From Anaerobiospirillum sp. NML120448 (GTDB lineage: Bacteria; Pseudomonadota; Gammaproteobacteria; Enterobacterales; Succinivibrionaceae), in the NCBI RefSeq assembly GCF_023050945.1, contig NZ_JALKIM010000001.1, forward strand, positions 62,001 through 126,000: 64,000 nucleotides of DNA, in the 5' to 3' direction. This document shows, in pieces, positions 9,580 through 19,668 of the stretch; position 1 is the stretch's first letter; every line of letters begins with the position of its first letter. The position numbers were made by a program, and so were the translations under genes. The notes under the pieces were generated by a model. It saw only the letters and a list, made by a program, of their open reading frames with translations. It made no database searches and was not told the DNA's origin.

Positions 9580-10629
9580 TTAATCAAAAATCTCTTTCTC
9601 TTGAGAATCATACATCTCAAGAGCACGACCACCACCACGAGCTACACAGGTAAGTGGATCTTCTGCCACGATTACAGGAATACCAGTTTCTTCGCGTAAT
9701 AACTTGTCTAAGTTCTTTAACAGAGCACCGCCACCTGAGAGCATCATGCCACGCTCTGCAATATCAGCAGCTAACTCTGGTGGAGAGCTTTGTAAAGCAG
9801 CACGCACAGCAGCAACGATTTCCTTAATAGGATCGCTTAAAGCCTCTAAGATTTCATTAGAGTTTAAAGTAAAGGAACGAGGTACACCCTCAACTACAGA
9901 ACGACCACGAACTTCCTTTTCTTGTACCTCAGGCTGAGCATAAGCAGAACCAATTTCAATCTTAACCTGCTCGGCTGTAGCCTCACCAATCTCATAGCGC
10001 TTGGTATTACGTACATAAGTAATGATGGACTGATCAAAACGATCGCCACCTACACGTACTGAGCTGGAGTAAACCACACCATTTAAAGAGATAATGGCTA
10101 CCTCGGTAGTACCACCACCGATATCAACAATCATGGAGCCAGCAGCCTCAGATACAGGCAAGCCAGCACCAATGGCAGCTGCCATAGGCTCAGTAATTAA
10201 GAATACTTCAGATGCACCTGCACCTTCTACAGACTCACGAATAGCTCTACGCTCAACTTGAGTAGCACCACAAGGAACACAAACTAATACACGAGGGGAT
10301 GGCTTAAATGGGAAGAAGTGTGAGCCAGATAATACCTTATCAATGAAGTGTTGAAGCATCTTCTCGGTATATTGGAAATCGGCAATCACACCGTCCTTCA
10401 TTGGACGAATAACTTCGATATCATCAGGGTTTTTACCCAACATCACCTTGGCACTTTTACCAACGGCACTAATACTGCGTTGAGCACCACTATTTTTGTC
10501 AAGTTTGACGGCAACAACAGAAGGCTCATTTAAAATAATGCCTTTGTTTTTAACGTATACCAATGTATTAGCTGTTCCCAAATCAATTGACAAATCATTG
10601 GAGAACATGGCGCGAAGTTTTTTAAACAT
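9580..10629 (-). CDS. mreB: Actin-like shape protein MreB
   Basis: ATP-binding bacterial actin that forms membrane-associated filaments directing lateral peptidoglycan synthesis. The 349-residue product has all actin-fold landmarks: phosphate-1 loop [13 protein letters not shown] near residue 15, phosphate-2 [13 protein letters not shown] near 165, and adenosine motif [14 protein letters not shown] near 290. The N-terminal [11 protein letters not shown] is the amphipathic membrane anchor. Length is typical (347 in E. coli). A 1.7-kb non-coding stretch precedes it, unusually long for this gene. Confidence 0.98.
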   Translation of the reverse strand: MFKKLRAMFSNDLSIDLGTANTLVYVKNKGIILNEPSVVAVKLDKNSGAQRSISAVGKSAKVMLGKNPDDIEVIRPMKDGVIADFQYTEKMLQHFIDKVLSGSHFFPFKPSPRVLVCVPCGATQVERRAIRESVEGAGASEVFLITEPMAAAIGAGLPVSEAAGSMIVDIGGGTTEVAIISLNGVVYSSSVRVGGDRFDQSIITYVRNTKRYEIGEATAEQVKIEIGSAYAQPEVQEKEVRGRSVVEGVPRSFTLNSNEILEALSDPIKEIVAAVRAALQSSPPELAADIAERGMMLSGGGALLKNLDKLLREETGIPVIVAEDPLTCVARGGGRALEMYDSQEKEIFD

Positions 10630-12373
10630 TTGCGTAAACCTTGAGCCAGGAGATCGAAAATTATTTTGCTAAGCCGTAATGCAAATTAAATACTTGCTTG
10701 GAGGTAAATACCTCACTGTGTGAAACCAACTGCCAAAATCTTGGAAAACATGATTTTAGCTTGATGCATTGTTATAGAGAGTTTTATTAGTATTCACTTT
10801 TTTAAGTGCGCAAAAGTACGAGCGCCAATCTTGATATTTTTTTCAAGAGCACTTGTGCTTAGGCCTACAATTTTTGATTTTTTTAGGCCACAAAAGACTT
10901 AACGCCTTTAAATCAAATTTTTAAAAACGCTCAGTCAGTTCAAATTGTTGCTTTACTTAGCTGGTGATAATGAAATAAAACTATTTTGCCACTAGGCTCT
11001 GCTAAAAGGAGCTAGCAAGCATCTACTCTGATATCAAATACCTCAATTTGCCTTCATCTTTGGTTCAACTAATGTCCAGTATTTAAAAATACCGCAACTA
11101 AAATAATCACTTGAACCTCTGATAAAAACCATTAGTGTCCGCAAGTTGCTAACGGACTGATTTTAAAGGGCATCATCATAAAAATGACCGTTCCTCACCT
11201 CAACTAAATACCCATACTAACCAAGTAGTTTTAATAACCAAGCTGCACTTTGTAGAGCATAAGTTTTAAGCTCTGCTGATAAAGTACCTTAAAAGAAGAA
11301 CCATGTGATTTAGCTTATTGAAAACAGACTATGGTAATAATAGCTGTAACTTTAGTTTATCTAAGTCCCAAATGAAGCACTATCTGCCCTAGTAATATCA
11401 GTTCATCACGCATACTAAACATAAGTTATTATTCACTCTTTAAGGCTACCCACTCATCACTACCGCTTTGCGGCATACCAATAAGCTCACTAGCTCTTAA
11501 ATGGAAGTATTACTTACCAAAGTTACCATGACGTTAGACCTTACCAAGACTAATTATGCCCCTTCGCATAATAGGCTAAACAAGTTAGCTGTCTTTTACT
11601 CTAAGTCTAAATTCATAAACCCAACCATTAGGTTTTATCTGATAAGCCTCATTATCTGACATCAGTTAAAGCTCACTGCTTGTAAAAGTGCCAGCTTAGC
11701 TTAAGAACATATTGATTAACATGTTTTACCTAATTTCGGTGTTAATTAAAGAACATCACCCATTACAGATGTTTGCTTTTAATAGCACCAAGGCTATTAA
11801 TTACAGGGATTGCTCCACCCCTAAACGCTACTACATGCACTAAACTTTAATACACTAGCAACATTTAATCTCCTAGCTTAATTAAGACTAACTAAGTCAT
11901 AACTTTTGTTTTTTACGGTGCACATACTAAATTTAGTACTCACCACCATAAAAGAGGCGCTTGAATTTGCTGTCACTCAATCAGTAAAAACTGTTGATCC
12001 CAACTAGCAAAAACTCAACCTACCTATTAAGTAGACTCACCCTCTATAGTGAAAACTATGAGGCCCATCTTACTTTTAAAGCTATAACCACGTATCTATA
12101 TCAGCTAAAAATTAACGTTAAAGTATATCACAGCATAAGATAAAGGTAGTTTTATCTCTAGCTACACGGTAGCTAATAGTAATACAGACTAAAGCACTGC
12201 TTTTTAGTTCCCCAAAATGGGCCAAAAGGCACTTTTGCCCTATATTACCAATATATTAGATCTTAGCATTAACACAACGTTTTTGACAATAGAAATGCGG
12301 TGCAAGGCTCAATATTTTTTGGCTTATTTATGAGCTTTGAATTAAGTATTTGCCAAAAATTTTTACTTTCCCA
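10630..12373. other. 1.7-kb gene desert between mreB and ssb
   Basis: No ORF with coding character exists here in any frame; stop codons, especially TAA and TAG within CTAA/TTAG words, are dense. I see only scattered small hairpins, for example GAGGTA/TACCTC at 10701-10714, GTCCG/CGGAC near 11137-11157, and GGGC-AAAAG/CTTTT-GCCC near 12219-12240. No tRNA, tmRNA or RNase P signature was recognised on either strand. The right end must hold the mreB promoter or an extended mreB 5' leader. It could be an unrecognised RNA or degraded sequence. Confidence 0.55.
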
Positions 12374-12409
12374 TAAAAAAACCCCTAAAAACAAGTTTCA
12401 GGGGTTTTA
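12374..12409 (-). terminator. Rho-independent terminator of ssb
   Basis: On the minus strand the arms AAAACCCCT and AGGGGTTTT are followed by a run of T (12374-12381). It lies 27 bases past the ssb stop. Confidence 0.88.
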
Positions 12410-12435
12410 ATAACTTTGCTGTTTTCAACGTTGTA

Positions 12436-13305
12436 TTAGAACGGAATATCTTCGTCGCCGCCGCCCTGCTCGAAAGTAGGAGTTTGCGCAGGAATAGGTG
12501 CAGGCTCAGGAGCAGGTGCAGGTACAGATGCAGATACAGGGACTGCACCTTGATCAAAGCCACCAGATGCCATCTCAGGCATGGCGCTAGTGCTACTTGA
12601 TCCTGCAAATGAATTAGCATTATTCATGCTGTTACCATTAAACTGGTCAGCTTGCTGATTCCAAGGACTTTTGTTTGGGTCTAGAGCGTTATTGGAGCCA
12701 TTACCATAAGGATCTTTAGCCACATGAGATACATATGATTCAGACACACCACCAGTCATACCATCATTCATGCCGACATTATTCACATTAGGTGTTGTCG
12801 AGAATGGCCCCTGCGTGCCTGTAATGCCAATGTTAGTACCAGAGTAATGTGGACCAAATGAACCAGGCTGATTTACTGGAGGAAAAGGACCAGGACCAGA
12901 CATAATTTCTGGAGTAAAAGAACCAGGGCCTCCTTGAGTAGCTGGGCCCCCAGTAGGGGTTGGATATTCACGACGAGAGCTTAATAAAATAATCTGATCG
13001 CCAACAATTTCTGTTGAATAGCGCTTAACACCAGTCTTGTCAGTATAAGAGCGGGTTCTAATCTTGCCCTCAATATAAACTTGAGTACCTTTATGTACGT
13101 ATTGCTCCACAACGTCAGCATTACGATACCATAATGAAACACGATGCCACTCAGGAACTGATTCATAAACACCAGTTTCGTTGTTTTTCTGGGACTCGTT
13201 AGTAACAACAGTTATATTAGCAACTTTACTATTTGGAAAGTTACGAATTTGCGGCTCATCGGCAGTGTAGCCAATCAACATTACCTTATTTAAGCTTCTT
13301 GACAT
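12436..13305 (-). CDS. ssb: Single-stranded DNA-binding protein, long-linker form
   Basis: Binds single-stranded DNA as a tetramer and recruits replication and repair proteins through its acidic tip. Residues 1-110 form the OB fold, recognisable from SRSLNKVMLIGYTADEPQIR, EWHRVSLW and VYIEGKIRTRSYTDKTGVKRY. Residues about 115-280 are a Gly/Pro/Asn/Gln-rich disordered linker, and the protein ends in the canonical tip DEDIPF. At 289 residues it is over 100 longer than E. coli SSB (178), all in the linker. It is divergent from uvrA, as in E. coli, but no CTGT-N8-ACAG LexA box was found between them. Confidence 0.96.
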   Translation of the reverse strand: MSRSLNKVMLIGYTADEPQIRNFPNSKVANITVVTNESQKNNETGVYESVPEWHRVSLWYRNADVVEQYVHKGTQVYIEGKIRTRSYTDKTGVKRYSTEIVGDQIILLSSRREYPTPTGGPATQGGPGSFTPEIMSGPGPFPPVNQPGSFGPHYSGTNIGITGTQGPFSTTPNVNNVGMNDGMTGGVSESYVSHVAKDPYGNGSNNALDPNKSPWNQQADQFNGNSMNNANSFAGSSSTSAMPEMASGGFDQGAVPVSASVPAPAPEPAPIPAQTPTFEQGGGDEDIPF

Positions 13306-13969
13306 ATGAAAAACACCCTAAATCCAATTAATAAAATCCAACAGCCTTTTAAAATAAACCTATAACAGTCTAAAAGCTCAAAACTGTTCTTAAATATTAA
13401 CGCATTTTTATAAAAATTAATAGCCTTATTATTACTAAAGTTCAAGTCTGTCAGACGGCTAAACTTAACGCTCTTTAGATTACACCTAACTTATAAAATG
13501 CAATTGATTAATATCAAAAAAATAAATTATTTGACTTTATTTCGCCTTAAATATCAGGATAGCTAGCTAGGCATTTCATATTAGCAAGCTATGTTTAATC
13601 AAAAAGTTATCCAGCCTTATACATATTTTAAACGAATGCTACCACTAACTTTAGCAAAGTAATTAGCGCTCTATCAGAGAAAATCATCACGCTTATTCTG
13701 TTGCCCAGCTCTAGCCCTGGCTTAGGCTTTGTTCTGGCCAAGGCCAGAGCTAGGGCCTTTGCCTAGCCAAAGGCTAAGCCTTAGCTTAGCCATGGCCAGG
13801 CCAGACCTGGTCTAATATTGGCGTTGGGGTGCAGGATTTTAATGCGTGTTTATTAGTTTTTAAAGAATGATTTATCGTTTATTACCTGGGTTTACTTTTG
13901 GTATTACAATATATTTTTACAAGTTTGCTTACCTTTTCGTGTTTTATCTGGGCTGATTAAATTTCATTT
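13306..13969. other. ssb-uvrA divergent intergenic region with palindromic island
   Basis: No gene seen in 660 bases. The left part is AT-rich and includes an inverted repeat AACAGT...ACTGTT near 13363-13387. From about 13700 to 13815 the composition turns GC-rich and is built from nested palindromes such as CTGGCC-aa-GGCCAG, GCTAGG...CCTAGC and GGCTAAG...CTTAGCC. The promoters for both genes must lie here. The island is of the same kind as those at 3.5 and 17.0 kb. Confidence 0.6.
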
Positions 13970-16951
13970 ATGGAAAATATTGTTGTACGCGGCGCACGCA
14001 CTCACAATCTTAAAAACATCACTATTACTATTCCCCGTAACCAACTATGTGTAGTAACAGGATTATCAGGATCAGGCAAATCTTCATTAGCCTTTGATAC
14101 CTTATATGCAGAAGGACAAAGACGCTATGTTGAGTCCCTCTCCTCATACGCTCGCCAATTCTTACAACTAATGGATAAACCTGATGTTGACTCGATTGAC
14201 GGTTTATCACCAGCTATTTCCATTGAGCAAAAGGCTACTTCACACAATCCACGCTCCACCGTAGGAACAATCACAGAAATTCATGACTATTTAAGATTGC
14301 TCTTTGCTCGTATTGGTCAAGCTCGTTGTCCTGAGCATGGAACTATTTTAAAAGCGCAAACCATATCCCAAATGGTTGATCAGACCTTAGCTTACGAAGA
14401 AGGCACTAAACTTATGATTATGGCCCCTGTCGTAAGAGGCCGCAAAGGTGAACACCGTCAGCTGCTAGCACAATTAGCCCAACAAGGCTTTGTTAGAGCC
14501 CGTATTGATGGTGATATTTGTGACTTAAGTGATCCTCCAGAGCTCAAACTTCATATTAAGCACAATATCGAAGTAGTTATTGATCGCTTTAAGGTAAGAG
14601 AAGATATCAAGCAGCGACTAGCTGAATCTTTTGAAACAGCACTAAAAGTAGCCAATGGCTTGGCTATGATAGTTCCTATGGATGACCATCAAGAACAAGA
14701 TGAAATTATCTTATCAGACCAATATTCCTGTCCTATTTGCGGTTATTCCATCAGTGAATTAGAACCTCGTAATTTCTCTTTTAATAGCCCTCATGGAGCA
14801 TGTCCTAGCTGCGATGGCTTGGGCAAGCAAATGGTTTTTGCTGAGAGCAAAGTAGTACCTGATACTAATAAGTCTATTGAAGAGGGTGCTATTGCTCTTT
14901 GGGATAAGCGCTCTTGGAGCTTTTACCGCCTCTTGGTTCCTATTTGCGATGCCTATGGTATTGATATTTACAAGCCATTTAAAGAGCTAACTCGTGAGCA
15001 ACAAGAACTAGTTCTCTATGGCACCCCTAATAAAAAGCCTGAGGATGACCATTACTTCTTAGGTGTTATTCATTATTTTGAGCGTCAGGCTAAAGAGAGC
15101 GAATCTGAGAGTTATCAAAACCTCTTACATGGCCTTATGACCACTAAGATTTGTCCTGAGTGTCATGGAGCTCGTCTAAAGAAAGAGTATTGCAATGTTT
15201 TTGTTGCTGATAAAACTCTGCCTCAAATTAATGAAATGTCTATTAGCGACTGTTTTGAGTTCTTTAACTCTATTAAGTTAGGTACTCAAGATAGCCAAAT
15301 TGCTGAGCGTATTTTAAAAGAAGTTCGTGAGCGCCTGATGTTCTTAAAAAACGTAGGTTTAGGCTACTTAAATCTAGCACGCTCGGCAGATACTCTCTCA
15401 GGAGGCGAAGCTCAGCGTATCCGTCTTGCCAGTCAAATTGGTGCAGGCTTAGTAGGCGTTATGTACGTGCTTGATGAACCAAGCATTGGCCTCCATCAAC
15501 GTGATAACCAAAGACTACTCGATGCACTCATGCACCTTAGAAACCTTGGTAATAGTGTGATTGTAGTTGAGCACGACGAGGATGCTATTAGACAAGCAGA
15601 CTATATTATTGATATTGGCCCAAGAGCTGGTGTCCATGGTGGTCAGGTAGTTACCGCAGGATCACTTGAGCACATTATGCAATGTGAAAATTCCCTTACT
15701 GCTGACTATTTAACAGGCCGTAAGAGCATTGCTATACCTGATAAGCGTGTTGAGCCTAAGGGCTTTTTAACCTTACATGGTTGCCAGGGCAATAATTTAA
15801 AAAACATCAGCGCATCTTTTGCTGTAGGTTGTTTTAATGTAGTTACAGGCGTATCAGGCTCAGGTAAATCTACCTTAGTTAATGACACTTTAGTCCCTAT
15901 AGTGTCCAAGCATATGAAAAATGCTGCCGACTTTGACTTAGATAGAGCGTTTGATTGTAAGAGCATTGAGGGATTGGAGTATTTTGATAAGTTAATTTGC
16001 ATTGACCAAAGCCCTATTGGCCGTACTCCAAGATCCAACCCTGCTACCTACATTGATTTATTTACTGCTATTAGAGAGTTGTTTGCCCAAACTCCTATGT
16101 CTCGTGCTCGTGGCTATAGTGCAGGACGTTTTTCCTTTAATGTTAAAGGCGGACGCTGTGAAGCTTGCCAAGGCGATGGCACTATTAAGGTAGAAATGCA
16201 CTTCTTACCTGATGTCTACGTACAATGCGAGCAATGCCAAGGCAAAAGATATAATCGCGAAACTCTAGAGGTTCACTACAAAGGCAAGAGCATTGCTGAT
16301 GTACTTAATATGACTGTAGAAGAGGCTTATAGCTTCTTTGAGGCTATTCCTAAGATTAAGCGCAAGCTCAAAGCCTTAATTGATGTAGGCTTATCCTATA
16401 TTACATTAGGCCAATCAGCCCTAACCTTCTCTGGCGGTGAGGCTCAGCGTATTAAGCTTGCTAAAGAGTTATCTAAGGTATCGACTAAAAATACCTTATA
16501 CATTCTTGATGAGCCAACTACAGGTTTACATTTCCACGATGTAAAACAACTGTTAGACATGCTGATGCGTCTTAGGGATGATGGCAACACTGTAATTATC
16601 ATTGAGCATAATTTGGATGTCATTAAGTGTGCTGACTATCTAATTGACTTAGGCCCAGAAGGTGGCAGCGGTGGTGGTCAAATCATAGCCACAGGCACTC
16701 CAGAACAAGTAGCCCAAAATCCAAACTCCTTTACTGGCCAATTCTTAAAGCCAATTTTACAAAAGGCAGGTCGCCTCCTACCTCCTACAGAGCCTCAGCC
16801 AAGCGATGCGGCAGCAGCACAGCCTACGGCTGCTCAGCCTGCTGAGGCTTCTCAGCCTCAGGAGGCTAAAAAGGCTACCAGGAAAGGTACCAAGAAAAGT
16901 GCTAGCGCTAAAAAGACCAGCAGCTCCACCAAAAGCAAATCTAAAGACTAG
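13970..16951 (+). CDS. uvrA: UvrABC excision nuclease subunit A
   Basis: Dimeric ABC-type ATPase that detects bulky DNA damage and loads UvrB in nucleotide excision repair. Landmarks in order: Walker [10 protein letters not shown] (about residue 31), zinc module with CPIC and CPSC (about 255-282), signature [11 protein letters not shown] (about 485), second Walker A GVSGSGKS (about 635), zinc module CEAC...CEQC, and the second signature [11 protein letters not shown] near 825. The fold ends near residue 940, the normal length. A further 50 or so residues form a Pro/Ala/Gln then Lys/Ser-rich tail ([17 protein letters not shown]) not found in E. coli UvrA. Confidence 0.98.
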   Translation: MENIVVRGARTHNLKNITITIPRNQLCVVTGLSGSGKSSLAFDTLYAEGQRRYVESLSSYARQFLQLMDKPDVDSIDGLSPAISIEQKATSHNPRSTVGTITEIHDYLRLLFARIGQARCPEHGTILKAQTISQMVDQTLAYEEGTKLMIMAPVVRGRKGEHRQLLAQLAQQGFVRARIDGDICDLSDPPELKLHIKHNIEVVIDRFKVREDIKQRLAESFETALKVANGLAMIVPMDDHQEQDEIILSDQYSCPICGYSISELEPRNFSFNSPHGACPSCDGLGKQMVFAESKVVPDTNKSIEEGAIALWDKRSWSFYRLLVPICDAYGIDIYKPFKELTREQQELVLYGTPNKKPEDDHYFLGVIHYFERQAKESESESYQNLLHGLMTTKICPECHGARLKKEYCNVFVADKTLPQINEMSISDCFEFFNSIKLGTQDSQIAERILKEVRERLMFLKNVGLGYLNLARSADTLSGGEAQRIRLASQIGAGLVGVMYVLDEPSIGLHQRDNQRLLDALMHLRNLGNSVIVVEHDEDAIRQADYIIDIGPRAGVHGGQVVTAGSLEHIMQCENSLTADYLTGRKSIAIPDKRVEPKGFLTLHGCQGNNLKNISASFAVGCFNVVTGVSGSGKSTLVNDTLVPIVSKHMKNAADFDLDRAFDCKSIEGLEYFDKLICIDQSPIGRTPRSNPATYIDLFTAIRELFAQTPMSRARGYSAGRFSFNVKGGRCEACQGDGTIKVEMHFLPDVYVQCEQCQGKRYNRETLEVHYKGKSIADVLNMTVEEAYSFFEAIPKIKRKLKALIDVGLSYITLGQSALTFSGGEAQRIKLAKELSKVSTKNTLYILDEPTTGLHFHDVKQLLDMLMRLRDDGNTVIIIEHNLDVIKCADYLIDLGPEGGSGGGQIIATGTPEQVAQNPNSFTGQFLKPILQKAGRLLPPTEPQPSDAAAAQPTAAQPAEASQPQEAKKATRKGTKKSASAKKTSSSTKSKSKD

Positions 16952-17266
16952 CGCTAAAGCTAAGCTTTAAAGCCAGGCGCTCAAGCTAATAAGGCTAATT
17001 AAGCTTGAGCGCAAGGCCTTAGGCCTCAACCCTCTGACCTATGGCTTATGGCCATAGGTTAGAGGTTAAAGGCCTGATGCTATAGGCAAAAATATGGGGA
17101 CGAGATTTTTTTAGTATAATTTTATGTTTAAGGTTTCCTTTAACCAGGGATAGAGTGCTTGGATACGGGGAATGCTTACTTTTCTTTAGGGGCTGAGTCT
17201 TATTTATGGCATTAACCATAAGCTTGACTGGCTGCGCAAATCTTGGGTATTAAGTGAGAAATTAAA
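16952..17266. repeat. Palindromic island downstream of uvrA
   Basis: About 315 bases without a gene. The first 130 bases are a chain of GC-rich inverted repeats: GCGCTCAAGCT pairs perfectly with AGCTTGAGCGC, AGGCCT occurs several times, and ACCTATGG pairs with CCATAGGT. None is followed by a T-run, so these are not typical terminators. The AT-rich remainder probably carries the promoter of the next gene. Confidence 0.6.
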
Positions 17267-17752
17267 ATGCTAGAACTTACCGAGCAAATGTATAACGCCG
17301 TCTTAAATTTAGATGATGATTATCGCCAGTTTTTCTGCCTCAAACACTGCCAAGAGCAAGAGACTATTTACTTGCTCAAAGAAAAGGGAGCTGAGGGCAC
17401 ACCTTTATTATTTGAAGATGCCCCAGAAGAGGGTGATGATAGCTCCACTTATCATATGTTCTTACCTATTTGGTGTCACCCACGTTTTGTTGAGTATTAT
17501 TTAAATAATGCTGACGACGATACCAATGAAAACTTTGAGATGGTTGAGCTTAAGCTTTCAGTATTTAAAGAAAAATGGGCTCCATCATTAAAGGACAATA
17601 TGATTGCTTTAGCTTTATTGCCTTTAGAGCAAGATAAGAACTTTAATTTCTGTCCAGCCGATATCTTTAACCATCAAGATGCTGCTAGTGCAGCTGCTGA
17701 GGCTGCAGCCGCCTTGGACAAGGTTAGTGCTGACGATTTTGAGCACAAATAA
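17267..17752 (+). CDS. DUF2750 domain protein of unknown function
   Basis: The 161-residue acidic protein matches the general layout of the DUF2750 family: a leading helix with ALNLDDDYRQFF, a strand element IYLLKEKG, the marker LPIWCHPRFVEYYL (family: PxWxxxxxA), and a VFKEKWAPSLKDN segment corresponding to the family FLENWLPGM. The C-terminal 25 residues are Ala/Asp-rich. The biochemical role is unknown for the family, so no function is assigned. Recognition is by motif order from memory, without a profile search. It is a single gene with its own terminator. Confidence 0.65.
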   Translation: MLELTEQMYNAVLNLDDDYRQFFCLKHCQEQETIYLLKEKGAEGTPLLFEDAPEEGDDSSTYHMFLPIWCHPRFVEYYLNNADDDTNENFEMVELKLSVFKEKWAPSLKDNMIALALLPLEQDKNFNFCPADIFNHQDAASAAAEAAAALDKVSADDFEHK

Positions 17753-17770
17753 AAAAGCTTAATCACAATT

Positions 17771-17807
17771 AAAAAAGGATGCTCTTAATTTAAGGGCATC
17801 CTTTTTT
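17771..17807. terminator. Bidirectional terminator between convergent genes
   Basis: A6-GGATGC...GCATCC-T6 hairpin serves both the DUF2750 gene (plus) and the BASS transporter (minus), which converge here with under 60 bases between stops. Confidence 0.88.
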
Positions 17808-17809
17808 AA

Positions 17810-18841
17810 TTAAAACTTATCAAAATGCTTAACTTTACGAGTTTCCCTATAGTAAAGCTGCCATGAGTTAACTATGTTTTGCCACAAGATATAACAGCCA
17901 GGAGCAATAGAGGCCGCAGGAGTTAAATAAGCTAAAGTGATCCAAATACCAATCACCATATTCTTTTGACCTAAAGCCTGACCTGCGGTGATTCTTTGTC
18001 CCTCTAAGTGGCCAACAAACTTACCAAAGCCAAATTGAATAGCAGTAAATACCAAACCTACCAAGGCTAGATTAATCATAGTACTAGCGCTCTCAGGAGA
18101 GTTCATCATATTAGAGCAGGCGGTAGCTGAAATTGTACTTAAGGTAAAAGCCCATAAGTAAAAGTTAAACTCTCTTAGTTTGGTACAAATAAATTGATTT
18201 AAGGGCTTATATAAATAGCGTATCGCTTGGGCCAAGATTAAAGGCATCACAATTAAAGGGAAAACCTGCTTCATGATAATGACAAATTCATTAAGGAAGC
18301 CGCCCTGAGCATTGCTAGAAATTAAAGGGAAAAATAAAGGAATACCAATAGCGGCACCTAAATTACTAAGTAAGGTGTAAGTAGTCAAAGAGGACTCATC
18401 GCCACCTAACTTACCCGTAATTACCGCAGCGGCAGCTGCTGTGGGCGTAATCACGCACACAATAATACCCTCAAGCTCCAAACGATAGTTTTCACTTGGG
18501 TAGTAATACATATAAAGGGCTACTAAAAAAGGAATGCCTATCTGAAACCAAATTAATACTATATGCCAACGACGTGGTTTCATCTTTTTAAGTTCTACTT
18601 TGCTAAAGGCTAAAAAGAGCAAGGTAAAGATTAAACAAGGCACCACTGAGTCCATAAAATTCTTTAAAGGATACTTAATAGGTGCTAACCAGGTTACGTA
18701 GTGAAAAATAAAGTAAGTGCTCACACCAAAGCTAATAGCAATAAACAAGATATTAAGTTTAATTAAGCGCAATAGCTTTTGGCCAAAAGTAGGCTCTGTT
18801 AAAGTCTCTTCTGCATTATGTAATGAGGGCTGACTAGACAT
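17810..18841 (-). CDS. BASS-family (bile acid:sodium symporter-like) transporter
   Basis: Polytopic inner-membrane protein of about 343 residues and about ten membrane helices. The segment ITPTAAAAAVITGKLGGD followed by SNLGAAIGIPLFFPL is typical of the bile-acid:sodium symporter/arsenite-transporter superfamily, where crossing helices bind the ion. The substrate cannot be told from sequence; in bacteria relatives carry organic anions, pantothenate and other solutes. I start at the ATG at 18841, which has AGGA eight bases upstream, and not at the upstream in-frame codon at 18883. It is not obviously linked to the mla genes behind it. Confidence 0.75.
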   Translation of the reverse strand: MSSQPSLHNAEETLTEPTFGQKLLRLIKLNILFIAISFGVSTYFIFHYVTWLAPIKYPLKNFMDSVVPCLIFTLLFLAFSKVELKKMKPRRWHIVLIWFQIGIPFLVALYMYYYPSENYRLELEGIIVCVITPTAAAAAVITGKLGGDESSLTTYTLLSNLGAAIGIPLFFPLISSNAQGGFLNEFVIIMKQVFPLIVMPLILAQAIRYLYKPLNQFICTKLREFNFYLWAFTLSTISATACSNMMNSPESASTMINLALVGLVFTAIQFGFGKFVGHLEGQRITAGQALGQKNMVIGIWITLAYLTPAASIAPGCYILWQNIVNSWQLYYRETRKVKHFDKF

Positions 18842-19045
18842 GATAATTCCTGCAACAACGAAGTTGTGCTTATGATAGCGCAAAAGCTTTTATCTCTCAT
18901 GAGAAAAAAACATGAAAGAAGCAGGAACATTATTTGCCAAAACCTAGAAAGCATGAGCCTTACAGACAATAAAGGCCGCTTGTCCTCAAAACTTACAGCA
19001 AGAGGAACAGCAGCCATTTTGAGCATCTAAACCAACTTTAGTGCA

Positions 19046-19297
19046 TTATTTGTCTTTAAGCACAAATAAAGGCTCAAGACGGAAAGTTTTAATTAATGAC
19101 TTGAGATTGTTAGAGGCATTGTAGATAGTAAGTTGATTGTGGTTATTTTTAGCCCACTGTACTAAAAAAGCCACACCAGAGGAGTCAATTTCTACATTAT
19201 CACTAAGATCAACTTCGTTCTTTTCAAAGATCTTTGCTCTACTTTCCCACATTTGAGCAACTTCAACATGGGTCATAATCTTAAAATCAGTAGACAT
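19046..19297 (-). CDS. mlaB: STAS-domain lipid-transport protein MlaB
   Basis: Small cytosolic STAS-domain partner of the MlaF ATPase, needed for assembly and activity of the MlaFEDB phospholipid transporter. The 83-residue product contains the STAS core VEIDSSGVAFLVQWAKN near residue 35. This matches E. coli MlaB, which also has a variable Thr/Ser at the equivalent site. It lies last in the mla cluster but is separated from mlaC by 370 bases that hold a terminator, so it may be expressed partly on its own. Confidence 0.82.
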   Translation of the reverse strand: MSTDFKIMTHVEVAQMWESRAKIFEKNEVDLSDNVEIDSSGVAFLVQWAKNNHNQLTIYNASNNLKSLIKTFRLEPLFVLKDK

Positions 19298-19595
19298 AAT
19301 GTTTTTTAGCGCTCTAACCTCTGTTTATTAGCCAGAGAAGAAGTCGCTTTCCTTGTCAGTTTCGTTAAACAATATTGGTCTGTTAGCTAAGCAGCACCTA
19401 TGATCTTGTATGCCCCCTATATGCCCTAAAGCAAAGCCCCAACAAGGGCATGGCCAGCAAGGGCCTGGACAAGGTCATAAGGCCCCACATAGGCAACGCC
19501 CACGAAGGCTATTACCAGCTTAGCTAGCCTCTGCCAAGCTAAGCTAAGCGAGGCTTGGCTTGGCTAGGCTTGGTGAGTGGGGTAGAGATCATAGA
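19298..19595. repeat. Palindromic island between mlaC and mlaB
   Basis: Non-coding DNA, GC-rich from about 19430 to 19580, with repeated AGCTTAGC/GCTAAGCT and GGCTTGGCT words that fold into several short hairpins. It interrupts the mla gene cluster. No ORF was seen. Confidence 0.55.
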
Positions 19596-19640
19596 AAATA
19601 AAAAGGGCTAGTTGATTGTTCATAAATACACTAGCCCTTC
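19596..19640 (-). terminator. Terminator after mlaC
   Basis: On the minus strand AAGGGCTAG (19639-19631) pairs with CTAGCCCTT (19611-19603) and is followed by TTTATTTT. It lies 29 bases past the mlaC stop and upstream of mlaB. Confidence 0.8.
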
Positions 19641-19668
19641 AAATAATTAGCTTAAACTAGCCATTAAA

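Noticed and set aside
12363-12620. 85-codon minus-strand ORF at the ssb end
   Set aside because: It lies in an alternative frame of ssb and its terminator, and has no ribosome site.
13306-13969. LexA box between ssb and uvrA
   Set aside because: No CTGT-N8-ACAG was found. The nearby AACAGT...ACTGTT inverted repeat has the wrong orientation and spacing.
18799-19026. 75-codon minus-strand ORF overlapping the BASS gene start
   Set aside because: It overlaps the transporter gene start in another frame, has no ribosome site, and resembles nothing.
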